This document shows, in pieces, positions 19,800 to 27,599 of a stretch of DNA of 64,000 nucleotides. A program made the position numbers and the translations under genes. The notes under the pieces are model-generated. The model did not search any database. It saw only the letters and a program-made list of their open reading frames with translations, and was not told where the DNA came from. The stretch's first letter is position 1. The number at the start of each line of letters is the position of its first letter. The stretch comes from Streptococcus sanguinis (GTDB lineage Bacteria > Bacillota > Bacilli > Lactobacillales > Streptococcaceae): NCBI RefSeq assembly GCF_019929225.1, contig NZ_JAHZPA010000002.1, positions 285,755-349,754 of the forward strand, given 5' to 3'.

Positions 19800-20186
19800 A
19801 TGAAGAAAATTTTTGTTATTTTTCTGACTATCATTACGTTCAGCTCGGCTATGCTTTTAGGAGGGTGCAGTATGCTAAACAGTCGGTCAGAAAAAGAAGA
19901 AATGATTCAGATTGCGGAGAGTAAAAAGATGAAGAAAGCCTTGGAAAATTTTCTCAAAGGTTTAGATTCTAAAGCTTTGACACCAGAAGGAAAGATTAAA
20001 TCCTATGAAATTCAAAAGGATAAGTTAGATTATAATCCCATGGGAGGGATAATGATTCAAATGTTTATTAACGGAGATAAGAATTTAAGTTTAAGTGTAA
20101 CAGTAGTGGAAGATTCAACAACTGGTAATTATGAAATTGCTACAAATTCAAGAAGTCGGAAACTTAGTGACCTATTGGCGAAATAG
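19800..20186 (+). CDS. DUF1310-like lipoprotein, copy 1
   Basis: A 128-aa exported lipoprotein: basic start MKKIF, hydrophobic helix, lipobox LGGC with Cys23. The mature part has the family core with NPMGG at residues 79-83. ATG at 19800 is preferred over an upstream GTG because all six copies begin MKK. Bases 19875-20044 are identical to copy 4 (21748-21917). It is followed by a decayed piece of the lipase 5' end. Proposed role, by analogy with TilA: membrane-anchored immunity to the downstream lipase (inference). Confidence 0.85.
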   Translation: MKKIFVIFLTIITFSSAMLLGGCSMLNSRSEKEEMIQIAESKKMKKALENFLKGLDSKALTPEGKIKSYEIQKDKLDYNPMGGIMIQMFINGDKNLSLSVTVVEDSTTGNYEIATNSRSRKLSDLLAK

Positions 20187-20188
20187 AA

Positions 20189-20262
20189 TACATAGGCTCC
20201 GTTTCCCAAATTTACGACAATATTAAGGGTGAGAGAGAATGAGTTTTTGTCTTTACAACTCT
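20189..20262 (+). pseudogene. Decayed fragment of the lipase gene 5' end, unit 1
   Basis: Starting three bases after copy 1, the frame reads YIGSVSQIYDNIKGERE, a stop, then VFVFTTLYT. This matches residues about 47-68 of the intact lipase (YIGTVSQIYDNVNGHEEQVYV), with a stop where the lipase has Gln. It has no start codon and is too short to encode a protein. Confidence 0.8.
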
Positions 20263-20396
20263 TTATACGTAGCGTAGTCCTTGAAACTTTTAAAAAATAG
20301 TATAACAATGATAATATAAAACATTGATTCAAATCCAGTTTCCCATTTTCGTTAGGACATCAGTTTGAGCAAAGAAGAGAAACGAAAGGAGCCATT

Positions 20397-20804
20397 ATGA
20401 AGAAAATTTTTGTCACTTTTCTGAGTATCATAACGATTAGTTCGGCTATGTTTTTAGGAGGGTGCAGTATGCCAAGCAGTCGGTCGAAAAAAGAAGAAAT
20501 GATTCAGATTGCAGAAAGTAAAAAGATGAAGAGTGTTATTGAGGAAGGGCTGAAAAAGATTGATCCTCAAGCTTTAACACCTGAAGGGAAAATTAAAAGT
20601 TATGAAATTGATAAGAAGTCACTAACTCAGAACCCAATGGGAGGATTAATGTTTGATTTAATCATTAATGGTGACGAAGAAGTAACACTAGGTTATGTCA
20701 TTACAGAGGATGAAAATGGGAAATTTCACAGAGATGGAACTGCGTGGTCGCTGAAGCTTATAGAACTAATGGATGAAGAAAATGTAAATAGCAATGAAGA
20801 ATAA
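20397..20804 (+). CDS. DUF1310-like lipoprotein, copy 2
   Basis: A 135-aa lipoprotein with lipobox LGGC (Cys23) and the NPMGG core. The first 45 residues are nearly identical to copies 1 and 3, while the C-terminal third diverges and is longer and acidic (MDEENVNSNEE at the end). Shine-Dalgarno GAAAGGAG, as in copies 3 to 6. Only an unreadable short tail, not a clear lipase fragment, follows it. Variable C-termini on a fixed leader fit immunity proteins adapted to different toxin variants (inference). Confidence 0.85.
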   Translation: MKKIFVTFLSIITISSAMFLGGCSMPSSRSKKEEMIQIAESKKMKSVIEEGLKKIDPQALTPEGKIKSYEIDKKSLTQNPMGGLMFDLIINGDEEVTLGYVITEDENGKFHRDGTAWSLKLIELMDEENVNSNEE

Positions 20805-20957
20805 GACTTTTTCTACATAACTTCCTAGCAATGATTGCGCTATTATGTTCTTTGGAAAAATAGTATAATAATTAATATAAAAAATTAATCTAAATTCGCC
20901 TTCTCGTTTTTGTTAAGGCATCGGTTTTATCAAAGATGAGAAGCGAAAGGAGTCATT

Positions 20958-21350
20958 ATGAAGAAAATTTTTGTCATTTTTCTGAGTATCATCACGGTCA
21001 GTTCAGGCATTATTTTAGGAGGCTGCAGTATGCCAAGCAGTCGGTCGGAAAAAGAAGAAATAATCCAGATTGCGGAAAGTACAAAAATGAAGAAGGCGAT
21101 TGAGAAAGAGTTGAGAGAACTGGATCCTAAAGCTCTGACAGCAGAAGGGAAGATTAAAACGTATAAAATTGAAAATAATAAATTAGATTTCAATCCGATG
21201 GGAGGATTAGACATCTATTTAATAATTAATGATAATAAGAAGTTTGAATTAGACATGACTTTTCAAGAAAATTCAACTACTGGCGAATACGAAGTGGGTG
21301 GTTATGGCATGTCTCCGGAATTTAACGAGCTAATTAGAGGAGAAAAGTAA
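20958..21350 (+). CDS. DUF1310-like lipoprotein, copy 3
   Basis: A 130-aa lipoprotein with lipobox LGGC (Cys23) and NPMGG core (FNPMGGLDIYLIIN). The N-terminal half is closest to copies 2 and 6 (shared KAIEKELRELDPKALTAEG-type segment), while the end is distinct. Shine-Dalgarno GAAAGGAG. Its TAA stop is followed one base later by ACG at exactly the place where the lipase ATG follows copy 6, beginning the longest decayed lipase fragment in the array. Confidence 0.85.
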   Translation: MKKIFVIFLSIITVSSGIILGGCSMPSSRSEKEEIIQIAESTKMKKAIEKELRELDPKALTAEGKIKTYKIENNKLDFNPMGGLDIYLIINDNKKFELDMTFQENSTTGEYEVGGYGMSPEFNELIRGEK

Positions 21351-21351
21351 T

Positions 21352-21568
21352 ACGCCTGATTATAAAAACCCTGTTGATGTTAGAGAATATGAAGATAAAC
21401 AACTTGTTGGAACTTATTTATATGAGTATGGAAGTATGCATGTTGTAAAGAATATGATGTAAATGGGAGGATTATTTAGGCACCGTCTCCCAAATTTATA
21501 AAAATATCAAGCGTGATGGAGAACGAGTTTTTGTCTTTACAACTCTTTATCCGTACTGGAGTACTTGA
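21352..21568 (+). pseudogene. Decayed 5' part of a lipase gene, unit 3
   Basis: ACG at 21352 stands where an ATG start is expected. The frame reads on as PDYKNPVDVREYEDKQLVG (compare lipase GYLNPIDGTGYTDGQHV), meets a stop near 21461, then continues in another frame as WEDYLGTVSQIYKNIKRDGE and VFVFTTLYPYW before ending. So there is a lost start, a frameshift with a stop and loss of the catalytic body. It fills the 322-bp gap between copies 3 and 4 together with the next leader. Confidence 0.8.
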
Positions 21569-21672
21569 GACTTATAAAAAATAGTATAACAATGATAAGA
21601 TAAAACATTAATCCAAATCCATTTTCATTAGGACATCAGTTTGAGAAAAGCTAACAAGCGAAAGGAGTCATC

Positions 21673-22059
21673 ATGAAGAAATATTTTTTCATCTTTCTGA
21701 CTATCATCACGATTAGCTCAGCTATGCTTCTGGGAAGCTGCAGCATTCTAAACAGTCGGTCAGAAAAAGAAGAAATGATTCAGATTGCGGAGAGTAAAAA
21801 GATGAAGAAAGCCTTGGAAAATTTTCTCAAAGGTTTAGATTCTAAAGCTTTGACACCAGAAGGAAAGATTAAATCCTATGAAATTCAAAAGGATAAGTTA
21901 GATTATAATCCCATGGGTGGACTAAATGTTTACATAATTATTAATGGGAATGAAGTTTTGAATATTGATATGACTGTTCAGGAAGAAGATACTGGAGAAT
22001 ATGAAGTTGTATCATATGGTATTCCACAAGAATTGAGTGAGTTATTAGAAGAGGATTAA
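21673..22059 (+). CDS. DUF1310-like lipoprotein, copy 4
   Basis: A 128-aa lipoprotein; here the lipobox is LGSC (Cys23) rather than LGGC, still an acceptable lipobox. Residues 26-83 are identical to copy 1, with 170 bp of identical DNA, whereas the C-termini differ (LNVYIIINGNEVLNIDMTVQE versus IMIQMFINGDKNLSLSVTVVE). Such mosaicism points to recent recombination between copies. It is followed one base later by a truncated lipase start. Confidence 0.86.
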   Translation: MKKYFFIFLTIITISSAMLLGSCSILNSRSEKEEMIQIAESKKMKKALENFLKGLDSKALTPEGKIKSYEIQKDKLDYNPMGGLNVYIIINGNEVLNIDMTVQEEDTGEYEVVSYGIPQELSELLEED

Positions 22060-22060
22060 C

Positions 22061-22246
22061 ATGGCTAATAATGCAGAGTACAATGATAAGCAAAATGTTG
22101 CAGCAGCTTTGGTAGAGTATCGTGAATTAGAATTTAGGAGAAATTATTCAATAGCAGGTAAGAATGGATACATTGGTAATCTTTCTCAGGTATACGACAA
22201 TGTAAATGGCCATGAAGAACAAATTTTTATCTTTATGAATCTTTAA
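22061..22246 (+). pseudogene. Truncated lipase N-terminus, unit 4 (61-aa ORF)
   Basis: An open frame of 61 aa starting one base after copy 4, the same junction as copy 6 and the intact lipase. The end GYIGNLSQVYDNVNGHEEQIFIF aligns with lipase residues about 46-68, after which it stops. The N-terminal part is diverged, though it keeps the spacing. It lacks the whole hydrolase and helical domains; it may still be translated, but I treat it as a remnant. Confidence 0.75.
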
Positions 22247-22375
22247 AAATAATTCCGCCTTCATATTCTTTGGAAAAATAGTATAACAATTAATATAAGT
22301 CGTTAATCTAAATGTGGCTTGTCATTTTCGTTAAGACATTAGCTTTACCAAAGATGAGAAGCGAAAGGAGCTGTC

Positions 22376-22762
22376 ATGAAGAAAATTTTTGTAATCTTTC
22401 TGAGTATCATTATGCTCAGTTCAGCTATGTTTTTAGGAGGCTGCAGTATGCTAAATAGTCGTTCAGAACAAGAAGAAATGCTTCAGATTGCGAAGGGGAA
22501 GAAAGCGCAGAGAGCAATAGAAGAATTACTGAGACAGGAAGATTCTAAAGCTTTGACTGAGGAGGGGATTATAAAAGAATATTCAATTAACAAAGATGAA
22601 TTAGAATATAATCCTATGGGGGGATTAATCATTGAACTTATAATCAATGATGACCCAGAATTAACTATTAAAACAACATTGATGGAAGAGTCTGATGGGA
22701 AGCTAGAACATACAGGATATGTAATCTCTGGTGAGCTTGCAAAGAAGTTGAGGGGAGAATGA
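22376..22762 (+). CDS. DUF1310-like lipoprotein, copy 5
   Basis: A 128-aa lipoprotein and the most divergent of the array: lipobox LGGC, then EQEEMLQIAKGKKAQRAIEE instead of the common KKEEMIQIAESKKMK type, and a distinct C-terminus (LEHTGYVISGELAKKL). The NPMGG core is kept (EYNPMGGLIIELIIN). Shine-Dalgarno GAAAGGAG. It is followed by a 21-codon remnant. Confidence 0.85.
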   Translation: MKKIFVIFLSIIMLSSAMFLGGCSMLNSRSEQEEMLQIAKGKKAQRAIEELLRQEDSKALTEEGIIKEYSINKDELEYNPMGGLIIELIINDDPELTIKTTLMEESDGKLEHTGYVISGELAKKLRGE

Positions 22763-22763
22763 C

Positions 22764-22829
22764 ATGACATATGATAAAGAATTTTATATTTATGAATCTC
22801 CGATGATTCCGCTTTCATATTCTCGATAA
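22764..22829 (+). pseudogene. Short lipase-unit remnant, unit 5
   Basis: An ATG one base after the copy 5 stop opens a 21-codon frame reading MTYDKEFYIYESPMIPLSYSR. Its DNA matches the 3' boundary of the unit 4 remnant (both run into a TCATATTCT..AAAATAGTATAA sequence). It appears to be the same kind of duplication junction with a larger internal deletion. Confidence 0.6.
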
Positions 22830-22881
22830 AAATAGTATAATAATCAATATAAAACATTAATCTAAATCTAGTTTCCCATTT

Positions 22882-22905
22882 TTGCTAAGGCTCCAGCTTT
22901 AGCAA
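22882..22905 (+). promoter_or_regulatory. Hairpin in the leader of lipoprotein copy 6
   Basis: TTGCTAA and TTAGCAA (7 bp, perfect) flank a loop that can extend the stem (AGG/CTT). Related but diverged sequences occupy the same place 15-40 bp before the Shine-Dalgarno of the other copies, each downstream of a shared AATAGTATAA(C/T)AAT element resembling a -10. Function unknown. Confidence 0.4.
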
Positions 22906-22929
22906 GGATGAGAAACGAAAGGAGCTGTC

Positions 22930-23316
22930 ATGAAGAAAATTTATGTAATCTTTCTGAGTATTCTAACGCTCAGTTCTGGCATGATTTTAGGAGGTTGTAA
23001 TATGGTAAACAGTCATTCAGAAAAAGAAAAAATGATTCAGATTGCTGAGAGTAAAAAGATGAAGAAGGCGATTGAGAATGAGTTGAGAGCACTAGATCCT
23101 AAAGCTCTGACAGCAGAAGGGAAAATTAAATCTTATGAAATTCAAAAGGATAAGTTGGAGTACAATCCTATGGGAGGAATGTTGGTTTATGTGGTTCTCA
23201 ATAATGACCGTGAGTTAAATATGAGTATGACGGTATTAGAAGAAAAGACGGGTGAATATAGAATAGCGAGTTATTTTGCATCTGATGAACTTGACAAGCT
23301 TGTTGGAGGTGTATAA
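22930..23316 (+). CDS. DUF1310-like lipoprotein, copy 6, coupled to the intact lipase
   Basis: A 128-aa lipoprotein with lipobox LGGC (Cys23; ILGGCNMVN) and NPMGG core. Its TAA stop directly touches the lipase ATG and the lipase Shine-Dalgarno (GGAGG, 23305-23309) lies inside its last codons, so the two are translationally coupled. By position it is the cognate partner of the intact lipase, most likely its immunity protein (inference by analogy with TilA; DUF1310 itself has no established function that I know of). Confidence 0.87.
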   Translation: MKKIYVIFLSILTLSSGMILGGCNMVNSHSEKEKMIQIAESKKMKKAIENELRALDPKALTAEGKIKSYEIQKDKLEYNPMGGMLVYVVLNNDRELNMSMTVLEEKTGEYRIASYFASDELDKLVGGV

Positions 23317-24918
23317 ATGGATGGCTACTTAAATCCTATTGATGGCACAGGATATACTGATGGACAACATGTAGATATTGCTATGTTTGAATATGCCGAA
23401 GATATAACTGTTGGAAAAAAAGCTAAAGTTGGTGATGTTGGCTACATAGGCACCGTCTCTCAAATTTACGATAATGTAAATGGCCATGAAGAGCAGGTTT
23501 ATGTACTAACAAATAGTGGAACGAATCGCGAGGCTGTCCCTTACTCCGCTTCGGATGCTGAGCGTGCTCAGGTGCAGGATGTGACAGTCATGATGCAGGG
23601 GTCACAGACTAAGACGCATACTCCTAAGTTGCTCCATGACACTGTTACGGATTGGCTGCCTACAGACTTTGTGACGGCGTCTCATCGTCTGGGACCTGCA
23701 GGTGCAGTAGAATATGCTACCCCTTTTGTTTATCGTCATTCAAAAAATATGATTACTCAAAAAAGCCGAGAAGAACTAGATAAGGCAGATCGAGACGTAA
23801 GTAATAACATAGGAAATGTAGTCGGAATCTTTAATAAAGATGCTGGTCAAGCTGTGAAGCAGAGCCTTAATTCTCTCAATAAAAATCCCTTCAATGAGCT
23901 GAGGAAGAATGTTATATCAAATGTTACAGGTGTTTATGGCGGAACTTTAACGACAGGAATTGCTGCACCGAATATTATGGTAGCTGCTAGTTATCTCAAA
24001 AAGACACAAGAGTTTCCTCCGGCTCAGTTTAAGGATGCGGCTAAGCATCTTAAGGAAACCATTCGTAAGTATCCGAATGCCAAGATTGATCTTTACGGAC
24101 ACTCTTTGGGTTCTATGGATATCCAGTATGCTCTATCCACTCTGACAGAGGAGGAGATGCGCCATATTGGCACTGTCCATATCTACAATGGCCCCAATAT
24201 CTATCCTCTCTTAACCAAGGAACAGCAGGAAAGACTGGATAGTGCTAAGTATAAGATCTTTAATCATATCGACCATAAGGATATCGTCAGCTTAGGCTAC
24301 AGCTTATCTGGCAGTGAAAATGCTGCTGGTATTGTACGCCATATTGCGACTGTCGAAAAAGAAATCGGCGATCAGCATATGATGGAGGGCTATATCTACG
24401 ATAAAAATAAAAATTTTGTGCTTATGGATGGGACAGGAAAGACGACTATCAAGGATACTATCAAAGCAAATATGATTCCTTACCAGAATATGAAGAAGTA
24501 TCTGTCTAAGGGTGGATTTAGCAGCAATGAAAAGATTTATCTGGATAGTGTTCAAGCCCAGGCAACTGTTCAAAATTTAGTAAATGTAACCAAACTAGGC
24601 TATGACACGTTGCAGCAGGCTAGAGATCAGGTTGTTAGCGAAGCGGAAAAGCTAGCAGAGCAGTTGGGAAAGGTTCCTCAGGGCTTCAGTCTTAGTCCAG
24701 ATGAGGTGACTGCAGCCTATCAGGCTGGAGGTGCAGATTATCAATCATTGGTCGGATCTTTGCAAGAGCACTTTTATATTCGATTGTCTAAATTTCAGAT
24801 GCTTCTAACTATCTTTGAAGTTTTGCAAGGTCAGATTGAAGCTGGTATTGAGCTGTTGCTGGCTAAGGATCAAACATTAGCAGGAGATTTTGAGCAATGG
24901 AACCAAATCAATCAATGA
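23317..24918 (+). CDS. Lipase-fold protein with C-terminal helical domain (TslA-like putative T7SS toxin)
   Basis: A 533-aa protein without signal peptide. Residues 1-75 form a small N-terminal region that recurs in the upstream remnants. An alpha/beta-hydrolase follows with nucleophile elbow LYGHSLGS (Ser263), candidate acids Asp319/Asp322 (HIDHKDIV) and His354 (GDQHMMEG). From about residue 390 the chain is helical and Gln/Glu/Ala-rich, resembling an LXG/WXG100-type targeting module placed at the C-terminus. This reverse order, together with two small helical neighbours and a lipoprotein, matches S. aureus TslA, a T7SS-secreted phospholipase. Activity and secretion here are inference. Confidence 0.8.
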   Translation: MDGYLNPIDGTGYTDGQHVDIAMFEYAEDITVGKKAKVGDVGYIGTVSQIYDNVNGHEEQVYVLTNSGTNREAVPYSASDAERAQVQDVTVMMQGSQTKTHTPKLLHDTVTDWLPTDFVTASHRLGPAGAVEYATPFVYRHSKNMITQKSREELDKADRDVSNNIGNVVGIFNKDAGQAVKQSLNSLNKNPFNELRKNVISNVTGVYGGTLTTGIAAPNIMVAASYLKKTQEFPPAQFKDAAKHLKETIRKYPNAKIDLYGHSLGSMDIQYALSTLTEEEMRHIGTVHIYNGPNIYPLLTKEQQERLDSAKYKIFNHIDHKDIVSLGYSLSGSENAAGIVRHIATVEKEIGDQHMMEGYIYDKNKNFVLMDGTGKTTIKDTIKANMIPYQNMKKYLSKGGFSSNEKIYLDSVQAQATVQNLVNVTKLGYDTLQQARDQVVSEAEKLAEQLGKVPQGFSLSPDEVTAAYQAGGADYQSLVGSLQEHFYIRLSKFQMLLTIFEVLQGQIEAGIELLLAKDQTLAGDFEQWNQINQ

Positions 24919-25289
24919 AGCAGGATATAGCTAAAAAAGAAAAAGAGATGGAGGAACTATACTCAGAACTTCAGCGTGAACGTTTGAAGATTGATAAAGA
25001 ACGAGATATCATACTATCTAAGAAAAAAGCTTTTTCCGACATGCTACAAGAAGAGTATGAAATGGCGACTGCTATTTTACGGAAACAAGAAAGGGACACT
25101 AGTATCGAATGGCAAGCTTTAAATCAGTATATAGAATCCTATGATGTGTTGGCAGAAGAGGCTAGCAGCGAGGAATTGAAAAATCTTGATTTAAAAGATG
25201 AGAAAGTTTTGGAAACATTCTCTAAGCAGAGACGCCGTTTAGAATGGGAAATTGAAGATAGCTATTGTCGTCTTCGTGATTCTAAATAA
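24897..25289 (+). CDS. Small helical partner protein 1 (TlaA1-like candidate)
   Basis: A 130-aa, highly charged, almost wholly helical protein with a coiled-coil start (IAKKEKEMEELYSELQRER) and no membrane segment or signal. It overlaps the lipase end by 22 bp; AGGAG at 24882-24886 supports ATG 24897, although an ATGA overlap at 24915 could also be used. No sequence family recognised. Size, helicity and place right after the lipase fit the small chaperone/targeting partners of T7SS substrates. Confidence 0.72.
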   Translation: MEPNQSMKQDIAKKEKEMEELYSELQRERLKIDKERDIILSKKKAFSDMLQEEYEMATAILRKQERDTSIEWQALNQYIESYDVLAEEASSEELKNLDLKDEKVLETFSKQRRRLEWEIEDSYCRLRDSK

Positions 25290-25324
25290 ATCTGCTGTTT
25301 AGAGTAGAGGAAAGGAAAAAGTCT

Positions 25325-25633
25325 ATGTTTATATCAGAAATAGCTTCAGCACCAGTAAAAAGTTACTTTTCACCATCTAAAACAGCCGATTTGACAGAAA
25401 TTAGGAAAGCAATAGAAAAGCAAATTATAACGAATGTTTTAGCTCCTCTTTTGTTAGCTCAAAAAAGCAGCCTTCAAAGCAATTATGATACTCTTTTTAC
25501 CGATGTCGCAAAGACTGTTCAGGAGAGTGTGAAAGTAGCTGCAGATCAGATAGATAGCTCGATGAAAGGGCAATTTTCTAAAAAAGTTGTAAGCGTTATA
25601 GACAACAGCGGTACGAAATTTGAAGAAATCTAG
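25325..25633 (+). CDS. Small helical partner protein 2 (TlaA2-like candidate)
   Basis: A 102-aa mostly helical protein without signal peptide; a central amphipathic stretch (IITNVLAPLLLAQKSSLQSNYDTLF) is followed by VQESVKVAADQID. Shine-Dalgarno AGAGGAAAGG 10 nt before ATG. It follows partner 1 by 35 bp and precedes a terminator, so it closes the lipase operon. WXG100-like length, but no WXG motif is present. Confidence 0.7.
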   Translation: MFISEIASAPVKSYFSPSKTADLTEIRKAIEKQIITNVLAPLLLAQKSSLQSNYDTLFTDVAKTVQESVKVAADQIDSSMKGQFSKKVVSVIDNSGTKFEEI

Positions 25634-25638
25634 CAATG

Positions 25639-25696
25639 AACTCTTTGGAATCTAATTTTTCTTTGGTCAGGAATTAGGTTCAAAGAGTTTTTTTAT
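25639..25696 (+). terminator. Terminator closing the lipase operon
   Basis: AACTCTTTGGAATCTAA at 25639 pairs (with mismatches) with TTAGGTTCAAAGAGTT, followed by TTTTTTT. It separates the island from pepF. Confidence 0.82.
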
Positions 25697-25795
25697 TAAT
25701 TAAGTCTGTCTGCCTAGCTACTATGTGATTTTGGTACTTGAGTTTTATAAAAAGTAGAATTTTGTGATAGAATAGGGGAGTCGGAGGATTTTTTT

Positions 25796-27598
25796 ATGGC
25801 AAAACAAAGAAATGAAATTGAAGAAAAATATACTTGGGATTTGAGTACCATTTTCCCAACAGATGAAGCCTTTGAAGCGGAGTTGGCGCAGGTTTCAGAA
25901 GAAGTGAAGAAAGCAGCTAGTCTGGCTGGGCATTTGCTTGATTCAGCGGACAGTCTCTTAACAACGACTGAAGTGCAGTTGGACTTGATGCGTCGTATTG
26001 AAAAGCTTTATTCTTATGCTCACATGAAGAATGACCAAGATACACGTGTGGCTAAGTACCAAGAGTATCAGGCTAAAGGCATGACTCTTTACAGCGACTT
26101 TGGTCAAAGCTTTGCTTTCTATGAGCCAGAATTTATGGCGATTACAGAAGAGCAGTACCAAGCTTTCTTGGCTGAGCAGCCAGCCTTGCAGCAGTATCAG
26201 CATTATTTTGACAAGCTTTTGAAAAAGAAAGCTCACATCCTGACACAGCGTGAAGAGGAGCTATTGGCTGGTGCTGGTGAAATTTTTGGTGCAGCGGGCG
26301 AAACCTTTGCTATCTTGGATAATGCAGATATCGTCTTTCCGATGGTGCATGACGAAGATGGAAATGAAGTTCAGCTTAGCCACGGTAACTATATCACCCT
26401 GGTCGAGTCTAAGAACCGAGAGGTCCGTAAGGAAGCTTATGAGGCTCTCTACAGCGTCTACGAGCAGTACCAGCATACCTATGCTAAGACTCTGCAGACC
26501 AATGTCAAGGTTCACAATTACAATGCGAAAGCCCGCAAGTTTTCATCTGCCCGTGAAGCAGCCTTGTCAGCTGACTTTATTCCAGAAAGTGTTTATGACA
26601 GCCTAGTTTCAGCTGTCAATAAGCATTTGCCTCTCTTGCAGCGTTATATCGCTTTGCGAGCGAAGATTTTAGGCATTTCTGACTTGAAGATGTATGATAT
26701 GTACACACCTTTGTCAGAGACAGACTACAAGTTCACTTATGAGGAAGCCTTGGCTAAGTCTGAGGAAGTTCTGGCTATTCTGGGTGAGGATTATCTGAGC
26801 CGAGTGAAGACAGCTTTCTCAGAGCGCTGGATTGATGTTCATGAAAATCAAGGCAAGCGCTCAGGAGCATACTCAGGCGGTTCTTATGATACCAATGCTT
26901 TTATGTTGCTTAACTGGCAGGACACGCTGGACAATCTCTTTACCTTGGTGCATGAGACAGGCCACAGTATGCATTCCAGCTACACCCGTGAGACCCAGCC
27001 TTATGTTTACGGGGATTATTCTATCTTCCTAGCTGAGATTGCTTCGACGACTAATGAAAATATCCTGACAGAGAAGCTCTTGGAAGAAGTAGAAGACGAT
27101 GCTACCCGCTTTGCTATCCTCAATCACTTCTTGGATGGTTTCCGAGGCACGGTCTTCCGTCAAACCCAGTTTGCTGAGTTTGAGCATGCAATTCATAAGG
27201 CTGACCAAGAAGGACAAGTTTTGACCAGCGAGTTTCTCAATGCACTCTATGCAGACTTAAACGAGAAATACTATGGCTTGAAAAAGGAAGACAATCCGCA
27301 GATTCAGTACGAATGGGCTCGGATTCCGCATTTCTACTATGATTACTATGTTTTCCAATATTCGACAGGATTTTCAGCGGCTTCTGCCTTGGCTGAAAAG
27401 ATTGTCCATGGCAGTCAGGAAGACAAGGATAAGTATCTGGACTATCTCAAAGCTGGGAACTCTGACTATCCGCTCAATGTCATCAAAAAAGCAGGTGTGG
27501 ATATGGAAAAAGAAGACTACCTTAATGCTGCTTTTGCTGTCTTTGAGCGTCGTCTGGACGAATTTGAAGCCTTGGTAGAAAAGTTGGGATTAGCATAA
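25796..27598 (+). CDS. pepF: Oligoendopeptidase F
   Basis: A cytoplasmic M3B zinc metallopeptidase of 600 aa that degrades oligopeptides. The zinc site [10 protein letters not shown] (about residue 387) and downstream glutamate region ([13 protein letters not shown]) are intact. A -10-like TAGAAT (25768-25773) and Shine-Dalgarno GGAGG precede the ATG. It resumes the conserved coiA-pepF-methyltransferase-prsA order after the lipase island. Confidence 0.96.
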   Translation: MAKQRNEIEEKYTWDLSTIFPTDEAFEAELAQVSEEVKKAASLAGHLLDSADSLLTTTEVQLDLMRRIEKLYSYAHMKNDQDTRVAKYQEYQAKGMTLYSDFGQSFAFYEPEFMAITEEQYQAFLAEQPALQQYQHYFDKLLKKKAHILTQREEELLAGAGEIFGAAGETFAILDNADIVFPMVHDEDGNEVQLSHGNYITLVESKNREVRKEAYEALYSVYEQYQHTYAKTLQTNVKVHNYNAKARKFSSAREAALSADFIPESVYDSLVSAVNKHLPLLQRYIALRAKILGISDLKMYDMYTPLSETDYKFTYEEALAKSEEVLAILGEDYLSRVKTAFSERWIDVHENQGKRSGAYSGGSYDTNAFMLLNWQDTLDNLFTLVHETGHSMHSSYTRETQPYVYGDYSIFLAEIASTTNENILTEKLLEEVEDDATRFAILNHFLDGFRGTVFRQTQFAEFEHAIHKADQEGQVLTSEFLNALYADLNEKYYGLKKEDNPQIQYEWARIPHFYYDYYVFQYSTGFSAASALAEKIVHGSQEDKDKYLDYLKAGNSDYPLNVIKKAGVDMEKEDYLNAAFAVFERRLDEFEALVEKLGLA

Positions 27599-27599
27599 G

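Noticed and set aside
19800..23316. Repeat cluster considered as CRISPR
   Set aside because: Repeat units are about 300-700 bp and coding, with no short regular direct repeats and spacers; no cas genes in the window.
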